From contig NZ_AP018178.1 in NCBI RefSeq assembly GCF_002368195.1, positions 8,638,645 through 8,702,644 on the forward strand: a stretch of 64,000 nucleotides of DNA, written 5' to 3'. This document shows positions 44,640 to 54,165 of the stretch, in pieces. The notes beneath the pieces are model-generated. The model did no database searches, was not told where the DNA came from, and saw only the letters and a list, made by a program, of their open reading frames with translations. Positions within the stretch are counted from its first letter, which is position 1. Each line of letters starts with the position of its first letter. Source of the stretch: Calothrix sp. NIES-2100. Its GTDB lineage: Bacteria; Cyanobacteriota; Cyanobacteriia; Cyanobacteriales; Nostocaceae. The translations under genes and the position numbers were made by a program.

Positions 44640-44785
44640 CTATTGGTCAATTGTCAATTGTCATTTGTCATTGGTCATTGGTCATTTGCAATATCATAAA
44701 GCGCAAAGCCTGAGCTAAGACAGCCTTAGCTCAGGCTTTGTGAGAGAAGACAGATAACAACTGACAACTGACAACTGACAATTGA
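44640..44785. repeat. Nested hairpin: heptamer arms around a perfect 16-bp stem
   Basis: Inner stem: CAAAGCCTGAGCTAAG (44704-44719) and CTTAGCTCAGGCTTTG (44725-44740) are exact complements with loop ACAGC. Outer arms: GTCAATTGTCAATTGTCATT units at about 44647-44685 face GACAACTGACAACTGACAAT units at about 44755-44783, which are largely complementary. The whole starts right at the sigma-factor stop codon and is a likely terminator for it. Confidence 0.85.
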
Positions 44786-45754
44786 CTAACTAGCCAAATA
44801 TTCATCCATGTTAGCTTTGGATTTGCGCAGTTTGGTTAATGCTTCCCGTTCAATTTGCCTAACTCTTTCGCGGCTGATGTTGAGAATTTCGCCAATTCTC
44901 GCTAAAGTAAGAGCCTGTCCATCCATTAACCCAAAGCGGAGTGTAATCACTTCTTTCTGTTGGGGTGTAAGATCCCCCATCAGGCGTTCTAAGTCCAAAG
45001 ATAGGGAAGATTGCATAACAAACTCTTCTGGAGACGCGCCGGGATCTTCTAGCATTTCTCCGAGTTCAGTATCGTAGTTGTCTCCCAACCGCAAATCAAG
45101 TGATAGGGGTAGACGTGCTTTTTCTAGATATTCTCGCACCTGTTTGGGTGTCAAGTCCAATTCTTGCGCTAGCTCGCCAGCTGAAGGCGCTCGTCCTAGT
45201 TTTTGCGATAATTGACGCTGTGCTTTTTTAATTTTATTGAGTTTCTCGGTGATATGAATAGGTAAGCGAATGGTACGCGCTTTTTCGGCGATCGCTCTGG
45301 TAATTGCTTGACGTATCCACCAATAAGCATAAGTTGAAAATCTATAGCCTTTTGTGGGATCAAATTTCTCCACACCCCGCTGCATCCCGATACTACCTTC
45401 TTGGATCAGGTCAAGTAGATCGACATTGCGCTTAATATACTTTTTGGCAACAGATACCACTAACCGCAAGTTAGCTTCTACCATCTTGCGCTTGGCATAC
45501 TCACCTTCAGCGATCGCTTCATTCAACTCAGCTATTTCTAACTGTGTCGCCTTAGCCCATTCTTCTAAGGAGGGTTGATGACCTAACTGGGTGGCTAGCT
45601 CCTCTCTTAAGTCATGCAAAGCAGTTGAACGCTGCACCTGTTTGCCATAAAAAATCTCTTCTTCGTGGGTTAAGAGTGGCACACGGCCAATCTCACGCAG
45701 GTAAGTCCGCACGAGGTCCGTGGCTGTCTGAGCGGTCTTCATGGCGCTACTCAT
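44786..45754 (-). CDS. sigD: Group 2 RNA polymerase sigma factor (SigD-like)
   Basis: A sigma-70 family factor lacking region 1.1. Region 1.2 reads DLVRTYLREIGRVPLLTHEEEI. Regions 2.1-2.4 contain NLRLVVSVAKKYIKRNVDLLDLIQEG and FSTYAYWWIRQAITRAIAEKARTIRLP. Regions 3 and 4 follow, ending in ARIGEILNISRERVRQIEREALTKLR. Such group 2 factors handle stress, light and nutrient responses. The SigD name is inferred from memory that in Nostoc PCC 7120 the order dps-carB-sigD is the same; it was not checked. The frame is open to 45835, but no Shine-Dalgarno backs that start. The start at 45754 gives 322 residues, near the 318 of Synechocystis SigD. Confidence 0.85.
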   Translation of the reverse strand: MSSAMKTAQTATDLVRTYLREIGRVPLLTHEEEIFYGKQVQRSTALHDLREELATQLGHQPSLEEWAKATQLEIAELNEAIAEGEYAKRKMVEANLRLVVSVAKKYIKRNVDLLDLIQEGSIGMQRGVEKFDPTKGYRFSTYAYWWIRQAITRAIAEKARTIRLPIHITEKLNKIKKAQRQLSQKLGRAPSAGELAQELDLTPKQVREYLEKARLPLSLDLRLGDNYDTELGEMLEDPGASPEEFVMQSSLSLDLERLMGDLTPQQKEVITLRFGLMDGQALTLARIGEILNISRERVRQIEREALTKLRKSKANMDEYLAS

Positions 45755-45835
45755 TGCTAATGTTGGATTTGACAGTGGGGTGATTAAGTGATAGATGCTT
45801 TGCCAGGGTGCTACCCAGTCGAAAGGAGAACCCAT

Positions 45836-46302
45836 ACAATGGTTGGCAATTTACTTGTCCTTTGAAACTTGGCTGCTCATATTAATCTATTGAGGTTCTT
45901 AACTGTTCTAGAAGTTACAGTTATTTACCCGCTTTCACAAGTATCTAGAGTTAGATAAAAGGTCTTGAGTGGAACATTTTTTGGATAATTTCATTATTAA
46001 TAATTGTAACATTTATGAGAGAAATCTGATCATTGATTTGTCTAAAGTTTACAGACTGTTCAAGTTTATGTAACGCACTCATATAGATAAATACCATTTA
46101 GTGGCTCAGCATAAGTTTTTCTGTAGGCTGCAAGATATTTCTCATATTTCTTAAAATAACTCAATGATAAGTATAGTTAATCGTCTATAACAATTGCTTA
46201 ATTTTTGCTTTACCTGGAGGCTAGGGGCTAGGGGTTAGAGGCTAGGGACAAGGGAAGGGGGACAAATACACAATGCCCCATGCCCAATGCCCCATGCCCT
46301 AC
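45836..46302. other. Upstream region of the sigma-factor gene
   Basis: 467 bp between carB and the sigma gene. The sigma gene's own promoter must lie here. The carB-proximal end (46218-46300) holds GGCTAGG/GGTTAGA units and ATGCCCC/ATGCCCA heptamers, with the last unit almost touching the carB stop. Confidence 0.6.
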
Positions 46303-49300
46303 TTAAGCACAGTAATCTTGTAGGACTTTTACATCTAAAGTCGTAGATTGCAGAGAACGAATGGCAGCAACGGTGGCTTTTGCTCCGGCGATGGTGGTGA
46401 TAATGGGGATTTTATAAGCCAAGGCGGTGCGGCGGATTAACCTAGCATCAGTATGGGCTTCTTCTCCCGATGGGGTGTTGATAATGAGTTGGATTTTCTG
46501 GTTTTTGATGGCATCTAGGACGTGGGGACGACCTTCATGGAGTTTCAGGACTAACTCAACATTTAAGCCATGTTCCTGAAGGACTTGGCGTGTGCCAAAT
46601 GTCGCCATGACAGTAAAGCCTAAATCAATAAATTCTTTGACGACGTTGACGGCTGGGGCTTTGTCGCGATCGTTCATGGACACGAAGACGGTTCCAGATA
46701 AGGGTAACCTTTCTCCTGCACCGATTTCGGCTTTGGCATAGGCGCGGCCAAAGTCGGTGTCAATTCCCATAACTTCACCTGTTGAGCGCATTTCTGGGCC
46801 TAATATGGTATCTGTACCGGGGAATTTATTAAATGGCAAGACTGCTTCTTTGACGGCTATGTGGGAGGGGATGACTTCTTTGGTAAAGCCTAGCTCTTCT
46901 AAGGTTTTGCCGGACATAATTAAGGATGCGAGTTTTGCCAACTGCACACCAGTGGCTTTGGAAACAAAGGGCACAGTACGAGAAGCGCGGGGGTTGGCTT
47001 CGAGAATGTAAATTTGCGGCGAATAGCTACTAGCACCAACAACAGCAAACTGAATATTCATCAGCCCAACTACTGAAAGCGCTTGTGCTAGCTGCACTGT
47101 CCAAGTGCGGATTTGATTAAGCACTGCTGGTGGGAGAGAAATGGAAGGTAAAGAGCAAGCAGAATCACCAGAGTGAATCCCCGCTTGTTCGATGTGTTCC
47201 ATAATACCACCAATTACAACTCGGCCAGTGTGGTCGGCGATCGCATCTACATCCACTTCGATGGCATTTTCCAAAAATTTATCAATCAAAATTGGATGAT
47301 CGGGTTCTACTTGCACCGCAAATGTCATGTAGCGTTCTAATTCTGTATCGGAATAGACGATTTCCATCGCCCTTCCCCCCAATACATAGCTGGGACGTAC
47401 TACCACTGGATAACCAATGCGTTTGGCGACAATCAGCGCGTCTTCGTAACTGCGGGCTGTTCCGTTGGGTGGTTGGGCAATATTCAACTGGTTGAGAATT
47501 TTCTCAAACCGTTCCCGGTCTTCTGCCATATCTATAGAATCTGGCGATGTACCCCAAATTTTGGGAATTGGAGATGGGGGATTTTCCCCAGTCTCTAGCC
47601 CCTGCAAATACTTTTGTAAAGGTACTGCTAACTTCAATGGTGTTTGTCCACCGAATTGGACAATGATGCCTACAGGGTTCTCAGCTTCGATGATATTGAG
47701 GACATCTTCTTTAGTTAATGGCTCAAAGTAAAGGCGATCGCTGGTGTCATAATCTGTAGAGACTGTCTCTGGGTTGGAGTTGACCATAATCGTCTCATAG
47801 CCTGCACTTTTCAGGGCATAGGCAGCGTGACAACAGCAATAATCAAACTCAATTCCCTGGCCGATGCGGTTGGGGCCACCACCCAAAATCATCACTTTGG
47901 GCTTGGTGGAGGGTAAAACTTCGGTTTCTTCTTCGTAGGTGGAATAGTAGTAAGGAGTAAACGCTTCAAATTCGGCGGCGCAGGTGTCTACAGTTTTATA
48001 AACGGGGATAACTCCTAGCTGTTGGCGATAAGCCCTGACTTCATCTTCGGTGGTTTTGGTGGCAAAGGCGATTTGGCGATCGCTATATCCATCTCGTTTT
48101 ATTTCATACATCTGCGCTTTTGTCAACTGCTTTAAAGGAGTTCGTTTGAGGAATTTCTCCACTTCTAGCAGTTGTTGCAATTTATCGAGGAACCAGGGGT
48201 CAATACCTGTGAGTTCGTAGATTTCGTCAATAGTTAGTCCTGCTTGTAAAGCATGACGCACGGAGAAAATGCGATCGGGGTTGGGTGTGCGTAATTGGGC
48301 GCGAATTTGTTCACCACTGGGTAATTTCTCGGCTTTGTCGCAACCCCAGCCAGCGCGTCCAGTTTCTAAGGAACGCAGGGCTTTTTGAAAGGATTCGTTG
48401 AATGTCCGGCCAATAGCCATTGCTTCCCCAACGGATTTCATTTGCGTAGTCAACACCGGTTCGGAACCAGGAAACTTTTCAAAAGCAAATCGGGGAACTT
48501 TGGTAACTACATAGTCAATTGTCGGTTCAAAGGATGCTGGAGTTTTCTTGGTGATATCGTTTTTAATTTCATCCAAGGTATAGCCGACAGCTAACTTAGC
48601 TGCCATTTTGGCGATGGGAAACCCAGTGGCTTTGGAAGCCAAGGCGGAACTGCGAGAGACACGGGGGTTCATTTCAATCACGACCACATCCCCAGTGACA
48701 GGATTGACGGCAAACTGGATATTAGAACCGCCAGTTTCCACACCGATTTCGCGGATGATTTTAATTGCCATATCCCGCAGCCGTTGATATTCTTTATCGG
48801 TGAGAGTTTGGGCTGGTGCAACGGTAATCGAGTCGCCGGTGTGGATACCCATCGGGTCGAGGTTTTCGATGGAGCAGATAATCACCACGTTATCTGCTAA
48901 ATCCCGCATGACTTCTAATTCGTACTCTTTCCAACCAAGTAGAGATTGGTCGATGAGAATTTGGGAAACGGGGCTAGCATCGATACCAACCTGTGCCATT
49001 TCTTCAAATTCTTCTTGGTTGTAGGCAATACCGCCGCCCGTACCACCCATAGTGAAAGCAGGACGGATAATTAGGGGATAAGTACCAATGCGGCGAGCGA
49101 TCGCTTTAGATTCTTCTAAAGATGAGGCTGTACCACTGGGACACACAGCCACTCCAATCTTGGCCATTGCATCATTGAAGAGTTTTCTATCTTCAGCTTT
49201 TTCAATAGCTGGAAGTTTAGCGCCAATTAACTCAACGCCATACTCTTCTAAAACACCATTTTTCGCCAAAGCCACGGCAAGATTAAGGGCGGTTTGTCCT

Positions 49301-49572
49301 CCCATTGTTGGGAGTAAAGCATCAGGACGCTCTTTAGCGATGACTTTTGCGACCATTTCCGGTGTCAGCGGTTCAATATAAGTGCGATCGGCTGTTTCCG
49401 GATCAGTCATAATTGTCGCTGGATTAGAATTTACCAGCACCACTTCATAGCCTTCTTCTCGTAAAGCTTTACAGGCTTGAGTGCCAGAATAGTCAAATTC
49501 ACAGGCTTGTCCAATTACAATCGGGCCAGAGCCTAACAGCAGTATCTTCCGAATATCTTGACGGCGGGGCAT
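46303..49572 (-). CDS. carB: Carbamoyl-phosphate synthase large subunit
   Basis: Makes carbamoyl phosphate for arginine and pyrimidines with the small subunit CarA, which is not in the window. The 1089 residues form the usual duplicated structure: two ATP-grasp halves, an oligomerisation domain, and a C-terminal MGS-like allosteric domain. Visible motifs include ILLLGSGPIVIGQACEFDYSG, MTDPETADRTYIEPLTPE, AFTMGGTGGGIAYN, EMNPRVSRSSALASKATG, and in the second half ILGGGPNRIGQGIEFDYC and ANPRASRTVPFVSKATG. Length is normal (E. coli 1073). It shares the order dps, carB, sigma factor with related genomes. Confidence 0.98.
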   Translation of the reverse strand: MPRRQDIRKILLLGSGPIVIGQACEFDYSGTQACKALREEGYEVVLVNSNPATIMTDPETADRTYIEPLTPEMVAKVIAKERPDALLPTMGGQTALNLAVALAKNGVLEEYGVELIGAKLPAIEKAEDRKLFNDAMAKIGVAVCPSGTASSLEESKAIARRIGTYPLIIRPAFTMGGTGGGIAYNQEEFEEMAQVGIDASPVSQILIDQSLLGWKEYELEVMRDLADNVVIICSIENLDPMGIHTGDSITVAPAQTLTDKEYQRLRDMAIKIIREIGVETGGSNIQFAVNPVTGDVVVIEMNPRVSRSSALASKATGFPIAKMAAKLAVGYTLDEIKNDITKKTPASFEPTIDYVVTKVPRFAFEKFPGSEPVLTTQMKSVGEAMAIGRTFNESFQKALRSLETGRAGWGCDKAEKLPSGEQIRAQLRTPNPDRIFSVRHALQAGLTIDEIYELTGIDPWFLDKLQQLLEVEKFLKRTPLKQLTKAQMYEIKRDGYSDRQIAFATKTTEDEVRAYRQQLGVIPVYKTVDTCAAEFEAFTPYYYSTYEEETEVLPSTKPKVMILGGGPNRIGQGIEFDYCCCHAAYALKSAGYETIMVNSNPETVSTDYDTSDRLYFEPLTKEDVLNIIEAENPVGIIVQFGGQTPLKLAVPLQKYLQGLETGENPPSPIPKIWGTSPDSIDMAEDRERFEKILNQLNIAQPPNGTARSYEDALIVAKRIGYPVVVRPSYVLGGRAMEIVYSDTELERYMTFAVQVEPDHPILIDKFLENAIEVDVDAIADHTGRVVIGGIMEHIEQAGIHSGDSACSLPSISLPPAVLNQIRTWTVQLAQALSVVGLMNIQFAVVGASSYSPQIYILEANPRASRTVPFVSKATGVQLAKLASLIMSGKTLEELGFTKEVIPSHIAVKEAVLPFNKFPGTDTILGPEMRSTGEVMGIDTDFGRAYAKAEIGAGERLPLSGTVFVSMNDRDKAPAVNVVKEFIDLGFTVMATFGTRQVLQEHGLNVELVLKLHEGRPHVLDAIKNQKIQLIINTPSGEEAHTDARLIRRTALAYKIPIITTIAGAKATVAAIRSLQSTTLDVKVLQDYCA

Positions 49573-49763
49573 AGTCTTTGGGATGGAGTACGAGAATACA
49601 AATCCTGATTATTTTAAGATTGTTTTTCCCTGGTCACGCCTTTTATTATCAAGTTTTCTAGGTTTGATGACAGCTAGGGCAGAGGGGGGAGCAGGGGAGC
49701 AGGGGGGACAAGGGAAAGGGGACAAGGGAGATAAATTACTATTGCCTATTGCTTTCTTGACAA

Positions 49764-49868
49764 ATGCCCAATGACCAATGACCAATGACCAATGACCAAT
49801 GACCAATGACCAATGACCAATGACCAATGACCAATGACCAATGACCAATGACCAATGACCAATGCCCA
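49764..49868. repeat. 13-fold ATGACCA tandem repeat
   Basis: Thirteen perfect ATGACCA units (49771-49861) bounded on each side by one ATGCCCA unit, 15 heptamers in total. It is the longest and most uniform array in the window, and identical units are the type expected to vary in number between strains. An antisense open frame here (HWSLVIG repeats) is only the repeat read as protein. Confidence 0.97.
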
Positions 49869-50151
49869 CTATTTTTTATTTAAGTTGATAATTTTTGGCA
49901 AAAGGTAGTAAATTTTGTACATATATAGATAGCTGATAACTAACCTGATACAGGTAAGAGTAGATAGCAATATTCCTAAGTAGCTAATTAAGAATAATTG
50001 TTTATATTAAATATTGTGATAATTTGTATACTTCATTAAAAATTGCAGAGATGTAGTAGAACTACTCTCTGCCAAATTTAATATTTTTTTAAGACTTATT
50101 TCTGCCTAGTTTCTATGCAGTAAAGAGCGACTGATCGAGATTATGAGAGTT
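49869..50151. other. AT-rich region after the dps gene
   Basis: About 280 bp, AT-rich, without a gene; no clear terminator hairpin for dps was recognised. With the heptamer array it completes the 579-bp carB-dps gap. It presumably includes the carB promoter. Confidence 0.5.
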
Positions 50152-50706
50152 TTAGTTTTGAGCAGGTTGGACAAAACCCAAGGTTAAGCTGTCTTTAGCC
50201 AGGAAATGAGACAAATGATAAGCACGTTCTTCAGTTTTTAACAGGATTTTTTCGTAGAGATAGCGTGTACCACGGTCTCCCAAACTTTCTGCCTGAGCGG
50301 CTTGGCGACGAATCACGCCAATGATAGCTTGCTCGGCTGCTAAGTCATTTTCTACCATTTGGCGGGAAGAATATACGCCATCTGGCTCTTGCGTAAAACA
50401 AGTTAATTCGGCCAATTTGCTGAAGGTAGCCACGGGTACACCACCTAATCCATCCAAGCGCTCGCCAATTTCATGGATATGGTCTTGTATTTCTTTGTAG
50501 CTGTCATTAAAAAACTCATGTAATGAGTAAAATTCTGCACCTTCAACTACAAAATGATGTTTTTGATACTGCAAGGAAAGTGCTTGAAAACTAGCTAATA
50601 CAACGTTAAATCCTTCCGTAACTGGTGCGGTTACACTGTGATCTAACAATACAGGATTGTCATAAACATGACCAAAATTCCGTAACACAGTTGTGGTTTC
50701 AGACAT
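50152..50706 (-). CDS. dps: Dps-family ferritin-like DNA-protecting protein
   Basis: A 184-residue Dps/DpsA protein: dodecameric ferritin-like cage that oxidises and stores iron with peroxide and shields DNA. The four-helix bundle shows YQKHHFVVEGAEFYSLHEFF and YKEIQDHIHEIGERLDGLGG, holding the shared ferroxidase His, Asp and Glu residues at the subunit interface. The usual Trp before the His region is replaced. ATG 50706 is chosen: GAGGAG precedes it, and the 27-residue extension up to 50787 has no family counterpart. It is the first gene of the dps-carB-sigma order. Confidence 0.92.
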   Translation of the reverse strand: MSETTTVLRNFGHVYDNPVLLDHSVTAPVTEGFNVVLASFQALSLQYQKHHFVVEGAEFYSLHEFFNDSYKEIQDHIHEIGERLDGLGGVPVATFSKLAELTCFTQEPDGVYSSRQMVENDLAAEQAIIGVIRRQAAQAESLGDRGTRYLYEKILLKTEERAYHLSHFLAKDSLTLGFVQPAQN

Positions 50707-50832
50707 CGTTCTCCTCGCTTTTATCAGTTCGGGTTTAACTGCTGAGTTTCTACATATTAACACTCTAAAAATTAAACGCAATTCCAATTAATTTCATGGA
50801 ATTTTAATTTTTAGTCATTAAAATTTTTCATT

Positions 50833-50885
50833 GTGCAAAGTGTGTCAATGGTCAATAGTCATTGGTCATTGGTCATTTGTCATTT
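50833..50885. repeat. Short heptamer array (TCATTGG/TCATTTG)
   Basis: Units GTCAATGGTCAATA, TCATTGG (two) and TCATTTG (two) at about 50846-50885, upstream of dps. The rest of the 50707-51090 gap is AT-rich with C-rich tracts. Confidence 0.75.
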
Positions 50886-51090
50886 CCCCTTGTCTCCCTC
50901 ATCCCCCCTACCCCCCACCCCCCTCATCTCCTTCGTATTAATAGGAGATCATGGCAACTATTTGAGATTCTTATCTAAAATAAATGAGAATTGTTTGCAC
51001 TTAGGTTATGCTGGTTTTAGAAGCTGAACTCCCAGGAATGGGAAACAGCAGCGACTAAAAGCGCGGTAGTTACTGCAAGTTAATTGCACT

Positions 51091-51357
51091 TTGAGGGTAC
51101 ATTTCTTGAAACCGTCTAGTTCAGAAGTCGAAAGCAAGCACGTTTTAGAGGTGAATTGGGTAGACCGCTGGCAAGTGTATCAACGTTTACAGGAACTAGG
51201 TATTCCTTGTTGGTGTGAGCCTAACCAGCCATTGAAAGTTGAAATTAGCAATTCCATAGCAGCTATTCAACTTTGGAGTTTGATGCGCCAATTTACACTT
51301 ACCCGTCAAGACCTGATTTGGAGTCTTGAACAATGCTGGCAAAGTCGCTACCGCTGA
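51091..51357 (+). CDS. Small conserved cyanobacterial protein
   Basis: An 88-residue soluble protein with Asp/Trp-rich text (LEVNWVDRWQVYQRLQELGIPCWCEPNQPLKVEI, IAAIQLWSLMRQFTLTRQDLIW, SLEQCWQSRYR). The pattern resembles short Asr-type proteins found in many filamentous cyanobacteria; no function is known. The start is uncertain: TTG at 51091 or TTG at 51106 (LKPSSSEVESKHVL). The next gene starts 52 bp later on the same strand. Confidence 0.65.
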   Translation: MRVHFLKPSSSEVESKHVLEVNWVDRWQVYQRLQELGIPCWCEPNQPLKVEISNSIAAIQLWSLMRQFTLTRQDLIWSLEQCWQSRYR

Positions 51358-51408
51358 GGCTTTCTCGCTTAATAATGTGTCCCAATCAACAATATTAGGT
51401 AAAAAAAC

Positions 51409-52089
51409 ATGAGTGAATCCCACAATCAGGAAGTATCAGATTTTTGCCTTGAAGGCAGGTTTATGGACTTTGTTATTAAAGATGGGTATAAGCTTAAAGG
51501 CTTGCAGATATGGACTGCTGACGGTGAATGTTATGTAAAACTGGCTAAACATTTAAGATTTGCTTTTGACTTGGGCTTACCGCCAGGTACTTGGCTGCAA
51601 ATTGTCGGTAAAAAAAAGCACGAACTAGGAACAGACAAAGTTACACTGAAAGCTGAACGTGTGATGGCGGCGCGGCAAGATGTGGCAAATGAGAGAATTA
51701 CACAGATGGGTATGCCTTCACCAATCTCTCATCAACAGAAACCGTCATCTATTAGTCAAGGTAACGCCAAGTCAAATAAGAGCAAAAGCACGATTTTAGT
51801 ATGTCAAAAATCTGACTGTATGAAGCGCGGTGGTAAGGGAGTTTGTCAAGCTTTGGAAGCTGCTTTGAGCGATCGCGGTTTAGAAGACCAAGTTACCATC
51901 AAAGGTACTGGCTGTATGAAAAACTGCAAAGCAGGCCCTAACGTAGTCATGCCAGATAAAACCCGCTACACTCGGATTAATGCGGCGCAAGTTCCCGCAA
52001 TCATGGATAAACATTTTAGCGATCGCAACGAAGAAGGTAAGTTAGAAGAACTTAGGGAAGTAGCTATACCAATAAGAATCAATACCTAG
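51409..52089 (+). CDS. [2Fe-2S] thioredoxin-like ferredoxin-domain protein
   Basis: A 226-residue protein. The C-terminal part (about 125-205) is a thioredoxin-like [2Fe-2S] ferredoxin domain with CQKSDCMKRGGKGVCQAL and GTGCMKNCKAGPNVVM. The late CxxxC pair and the two earlier Cys supply the cluster ligands. The N-terminal half (KLKGLQIWTADGECYVKLAKHLRFAFDL) is a separate compact domain I do not recognise, joined by a Ser/Lys/Gln linker. Related domains occur in hydrogenase and NADH dehydrogenase subunits; the fused form is a cyanobacterial type without known function. Confidence 0.87.
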   Translation: MSESHNQEVSDFCLEGRFMDFVIKDGYKLKGLQIWTADGECYVKLAKHLRFAFDLGLPPGTWLQIVGKKKHELGTDKVTLKAERVMAARQDVANERITQMGMPSPISHQQKPSSISQGNAKSNKSKSTILVCQKSDCMKRGGKGVCQALEAALSDRGLEDQVTIKGTGCMKNCKAGPNVVMPDKTRYTRINAAQVPAIMDKHFSDRNEEGKLEELREVAIPIRINT

Positions 52090-52423
52090 TTTAATTGTCA
52101 CTCTTTAATGAGAATATATAACAAGAAATTTTTTAGTGTTTCCTTTCCCTACTTGGCAGTACAGTTTTGCAAATTTTTGCAAAATATTTGCAAAACTAGT
52201 ACTCCAGTCAATAAATTTTGCGGATAATCTCCGATTACACGAACCTTTCCGCCCAAAATTCGTAGGGGCGGGTTGAGTAATATCTTTGTGCATGAGCGAT
52301 CGTATCTGTAAACCCGCCCCTACTAAGCTGCGACGCATCTAATTTGTATATAAGACGCGGGCAAGATGCCCGCACTACAATTATTTTGCGTTTTTGACTT
52401 ATATAATTTAGCTGCACATCAGC
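52090..52423. other. Intergenic region with two inverted repeats
   Basis: 334 bp between convergent genes. GTAGGGGCGGGTT (52262-52274) and AACCCGCCCCTAC (52311-52323) are perfect arms around 36 bp; GCGGGCA/TGCCCGC (52357-52373) is a second hairpin. These belong to the dispersed GC-rich palindromes of the genome and may end transcription from both sides. Confidence 0.7.
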
Positions 52424-53218
52424 TTACATGGAATCAAGGCGGCGACGAAGTTGGCTACTAAATGCATCAATAACTGTGACGACTACTAACAGTACAAGCA
52501 TCATGGTTGTAGCCTTGTTGTACTCAAAACCATCAATGTAACTTTTCAACTGAAAGCCAATACCACCTGCACCCACTACACCTAATACAGAAGCAGCGCG
52601 GATATTGTATTCAAACATCCAAAATGTATAACCTAAACCCAATGGCAGCACTTGGGGTAAAATTCCATATTGGGCAATTTGTAACTTAGATGCGCCGATG
52701 ACTTCTAAAGATTCTATCGAGCGGGGGTCAACGGCTTCGATCGCCTGTTGATAAAATTTAGCCAGGTAGCCGATAGTATAAATTCCCAAAGCTAAAGTAC
52801 CTGCTGGTGCGCCTAGTCCAGTTGCGGCGACAAAAATTAACCCCAGAATAATCGAAGGAACAGAACGGACAGCATTTTGCAGTAAATTGGCTAACCATTG
52901 CAACCATTGCGGTGCAACATTATTGGCGCTAGCTACTGCAATGGGTAAGGAAATAATTGCGCCGATAGTGGTTCCCCAAAGTGACATTTGTACAGTTTCA
53001 ATCAGTGCTTGAACCGCTATATCTAAAACTGTTGGATCTGGAGGGAATAACCTGGAGATGAAGTCAGTGATATAAGGCCAGCTATTACTAACTAAGGCAA
53101 AATCGACTTTGAGTCCTTGTAACGCCCAGCTATAAACTACTACTGCAATTAATAGGATGATGAGAGGACTTACCCAAGGGTAGCGCCGAAAAAGATTTGA
53201 ATTGAAGAAGTAATTCAT
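52424..53218 (-). CDS. phnE: Phosphonate/phosphite-type ABC transporter permease (PhnE-like)
   Basis: A 264-residue inner-membrane permease with six helices (LIILLIAVVVYSWAL, LIFVAATGLGAPAGTLALGIYTIGY, ATTMMLVLLVVVTVIDAF and others) and the PhnE-type EAA loop EVIGASKLQIAQYGILPQVLP. It pairs with PhnC and PhnD homologues directly upstream in its operon. Specificity is not set by sequence: PhnCDE-type systems carry phosphonates, phosphite or related anions. No C-P lyase or phosphite dehydrogenase gene is in the window. Confidence 0.9.
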   Translation of the reverse strand: MNYFFNSNLFRRYPWVSPLIILLIAVVVYSWALQGLKVDFALVSNSWPYITDFISRLFPPDPTVLDIAVQALIETVQMSLWGTTIGAIISLPIAVASANNVAPQWLQWLANLLQNAVRSVPSIILGLIFVAATGLGAPAGTLALGIYTIGYLAKFYQQAIEAVDPRSIESLEVIGASKLQIAQYGILPQVLPLGLGYTFWMFEYNIRAASVLGVVGAGGIGFQLKSYIDGFEYNKATTMMLVLLVVVTVIDAFSSQLRRRLDSM

Positions 53219-53242
53219 AATTTGTATTTGCGCTCTTTTACT

Positions 53243-53971
53243 CTACACTTGGGAAAACTTGGCTTGCAGGTTGTCGCAAACACCGTCATAAATAATGCGT
53301 CCAGCATCGACAACGATCGCTCTTTGGGCATATTCTGCCGCTATCCCCAAATCATGCAAAACTGTGACAATTGTCATGCCTTGTTGAGAATGCAATCCTG
53401 CTAAAGTCTGCATCACTTGTTGGCAAGCTATCACATCCAACCCGGTGATTGGTTCATCAGCTAAAAGAATTTGTGGTGATTGAATTAAAGCACGGGAGAT
53501 CGCAACTCTTTGTTGTTGTCCCCCGCTAAGTTGGCTAGTTTTTTGATCGGCTAACTCTTTTAAACCCATCTGTTGCAATAACTCTAATGCTCCAAGGCGA
53601 TCGCGTCGCCCAAATCCAAATAAAGTTTGCCAAGTTGTTCTAGTACCGAGTCTTCCACACAGGACATTTTCAATCGCTGATAATTGCCGAATTAACCCAC
53701 CACCTTGAAACAACATCCCCACATCACGCCTAATTGCTGGGAGTGTGCGAGGAGTCATGGTTACACCATTAATTTGAATTTCACCCTGTACTAAGGGTAC
53801 TAATCCTACAAGCGATCGCAGTAAGGTAGATTTACCAGCACCATTGAGTCCCAGCAATACCACAAATTCGCCCCGTTTAATTTGACAATTAATGCCATTA
53901 AGAATAGGGCGATTCAGAGAATTTACATAAGCTGTCTCTAAGTTGTGGCACTCAATTACATAATCGTTCAT
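53243..53971 (-). CDS. phnC: Phosphonate/phosphite-type ABC transporter ATP-binding protein (PhnC-like)
   Basis: A 242-residue ABC ATPase. Walker A GLNGAGKSTLLRSL, signature LSGGQQQRVAISRAL, Walker B ILLADEPITGLD and H-loop TVLHDLG are all intact. The whole length matches PhnC. It starts 25 bp upstream of phnE by transcription, so the two are surely cotranscribed; 195 bp of repeat-rich DNA separates it from the binding-protein gene. Confidence 0.9.
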   Translation of the reverse strand: MNDYVIECHNLETAYVNSLNRPILNGINCQIKRGEFVVLLGLNGAGKSTLLRSLVGLVPLVQGEIQINGVTMTPRTLPAIRRDVGMLFQGGGLIRQLSAIENVLCGRLGTRTTWQTLFGFGRRDRLGALELLQQMGLKELADQKTSQLSGGQQQRVAISRALIQSPQILLADEPITGLDVIACQQVMQTLAGLHSQQGMTIVTVLHDLGIAAEYAQRAIVVDAGRIIYDGVCDNLQAKFSQV

Positions 53972-53997
53972 CCCAAAATCGATTCCAGTATAAGGTT

Positions 53998-54120
53998 ATG
54001 GGGCATGGGGCATAGGGCATTGGGCATTGGGCATGGGGCAATAATCATTTGTCTCCCGAAGGCTGAGCGGAGTCGTACCCTACGGGAAGCAAGCTACGCG
54101 GAGCGTCTCGCAGAGAAGCC
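53998..54120. repeat. Heptamer array plus dispersed GC-rich repeat
   Basis: GGGGCAT/GGGCATT units (53999-54040) are followed by a Nostoc-type repeat with GGAAGCAAGCTACGCGGAGC (54090-54109), which also occurs in fragments at about 8380 and 30270. It lies between the phnD- and phnC-like genes and may separate their expression. Confidence 0.75.
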
Positions 54121-54165
54121 TGTCCTCCTTGTCCACCCTATCCCCCTTGTCCCCCTGTTTCTTAA

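Noticed and set aside
49609..49869. 86-codon minus-strand frame reading HWSLVIG repeats
   Set aside because: It is the 7-bp array read as protein; the repeat length (7 nt) gives a 7-residue repeat in every frame, with no start signal.
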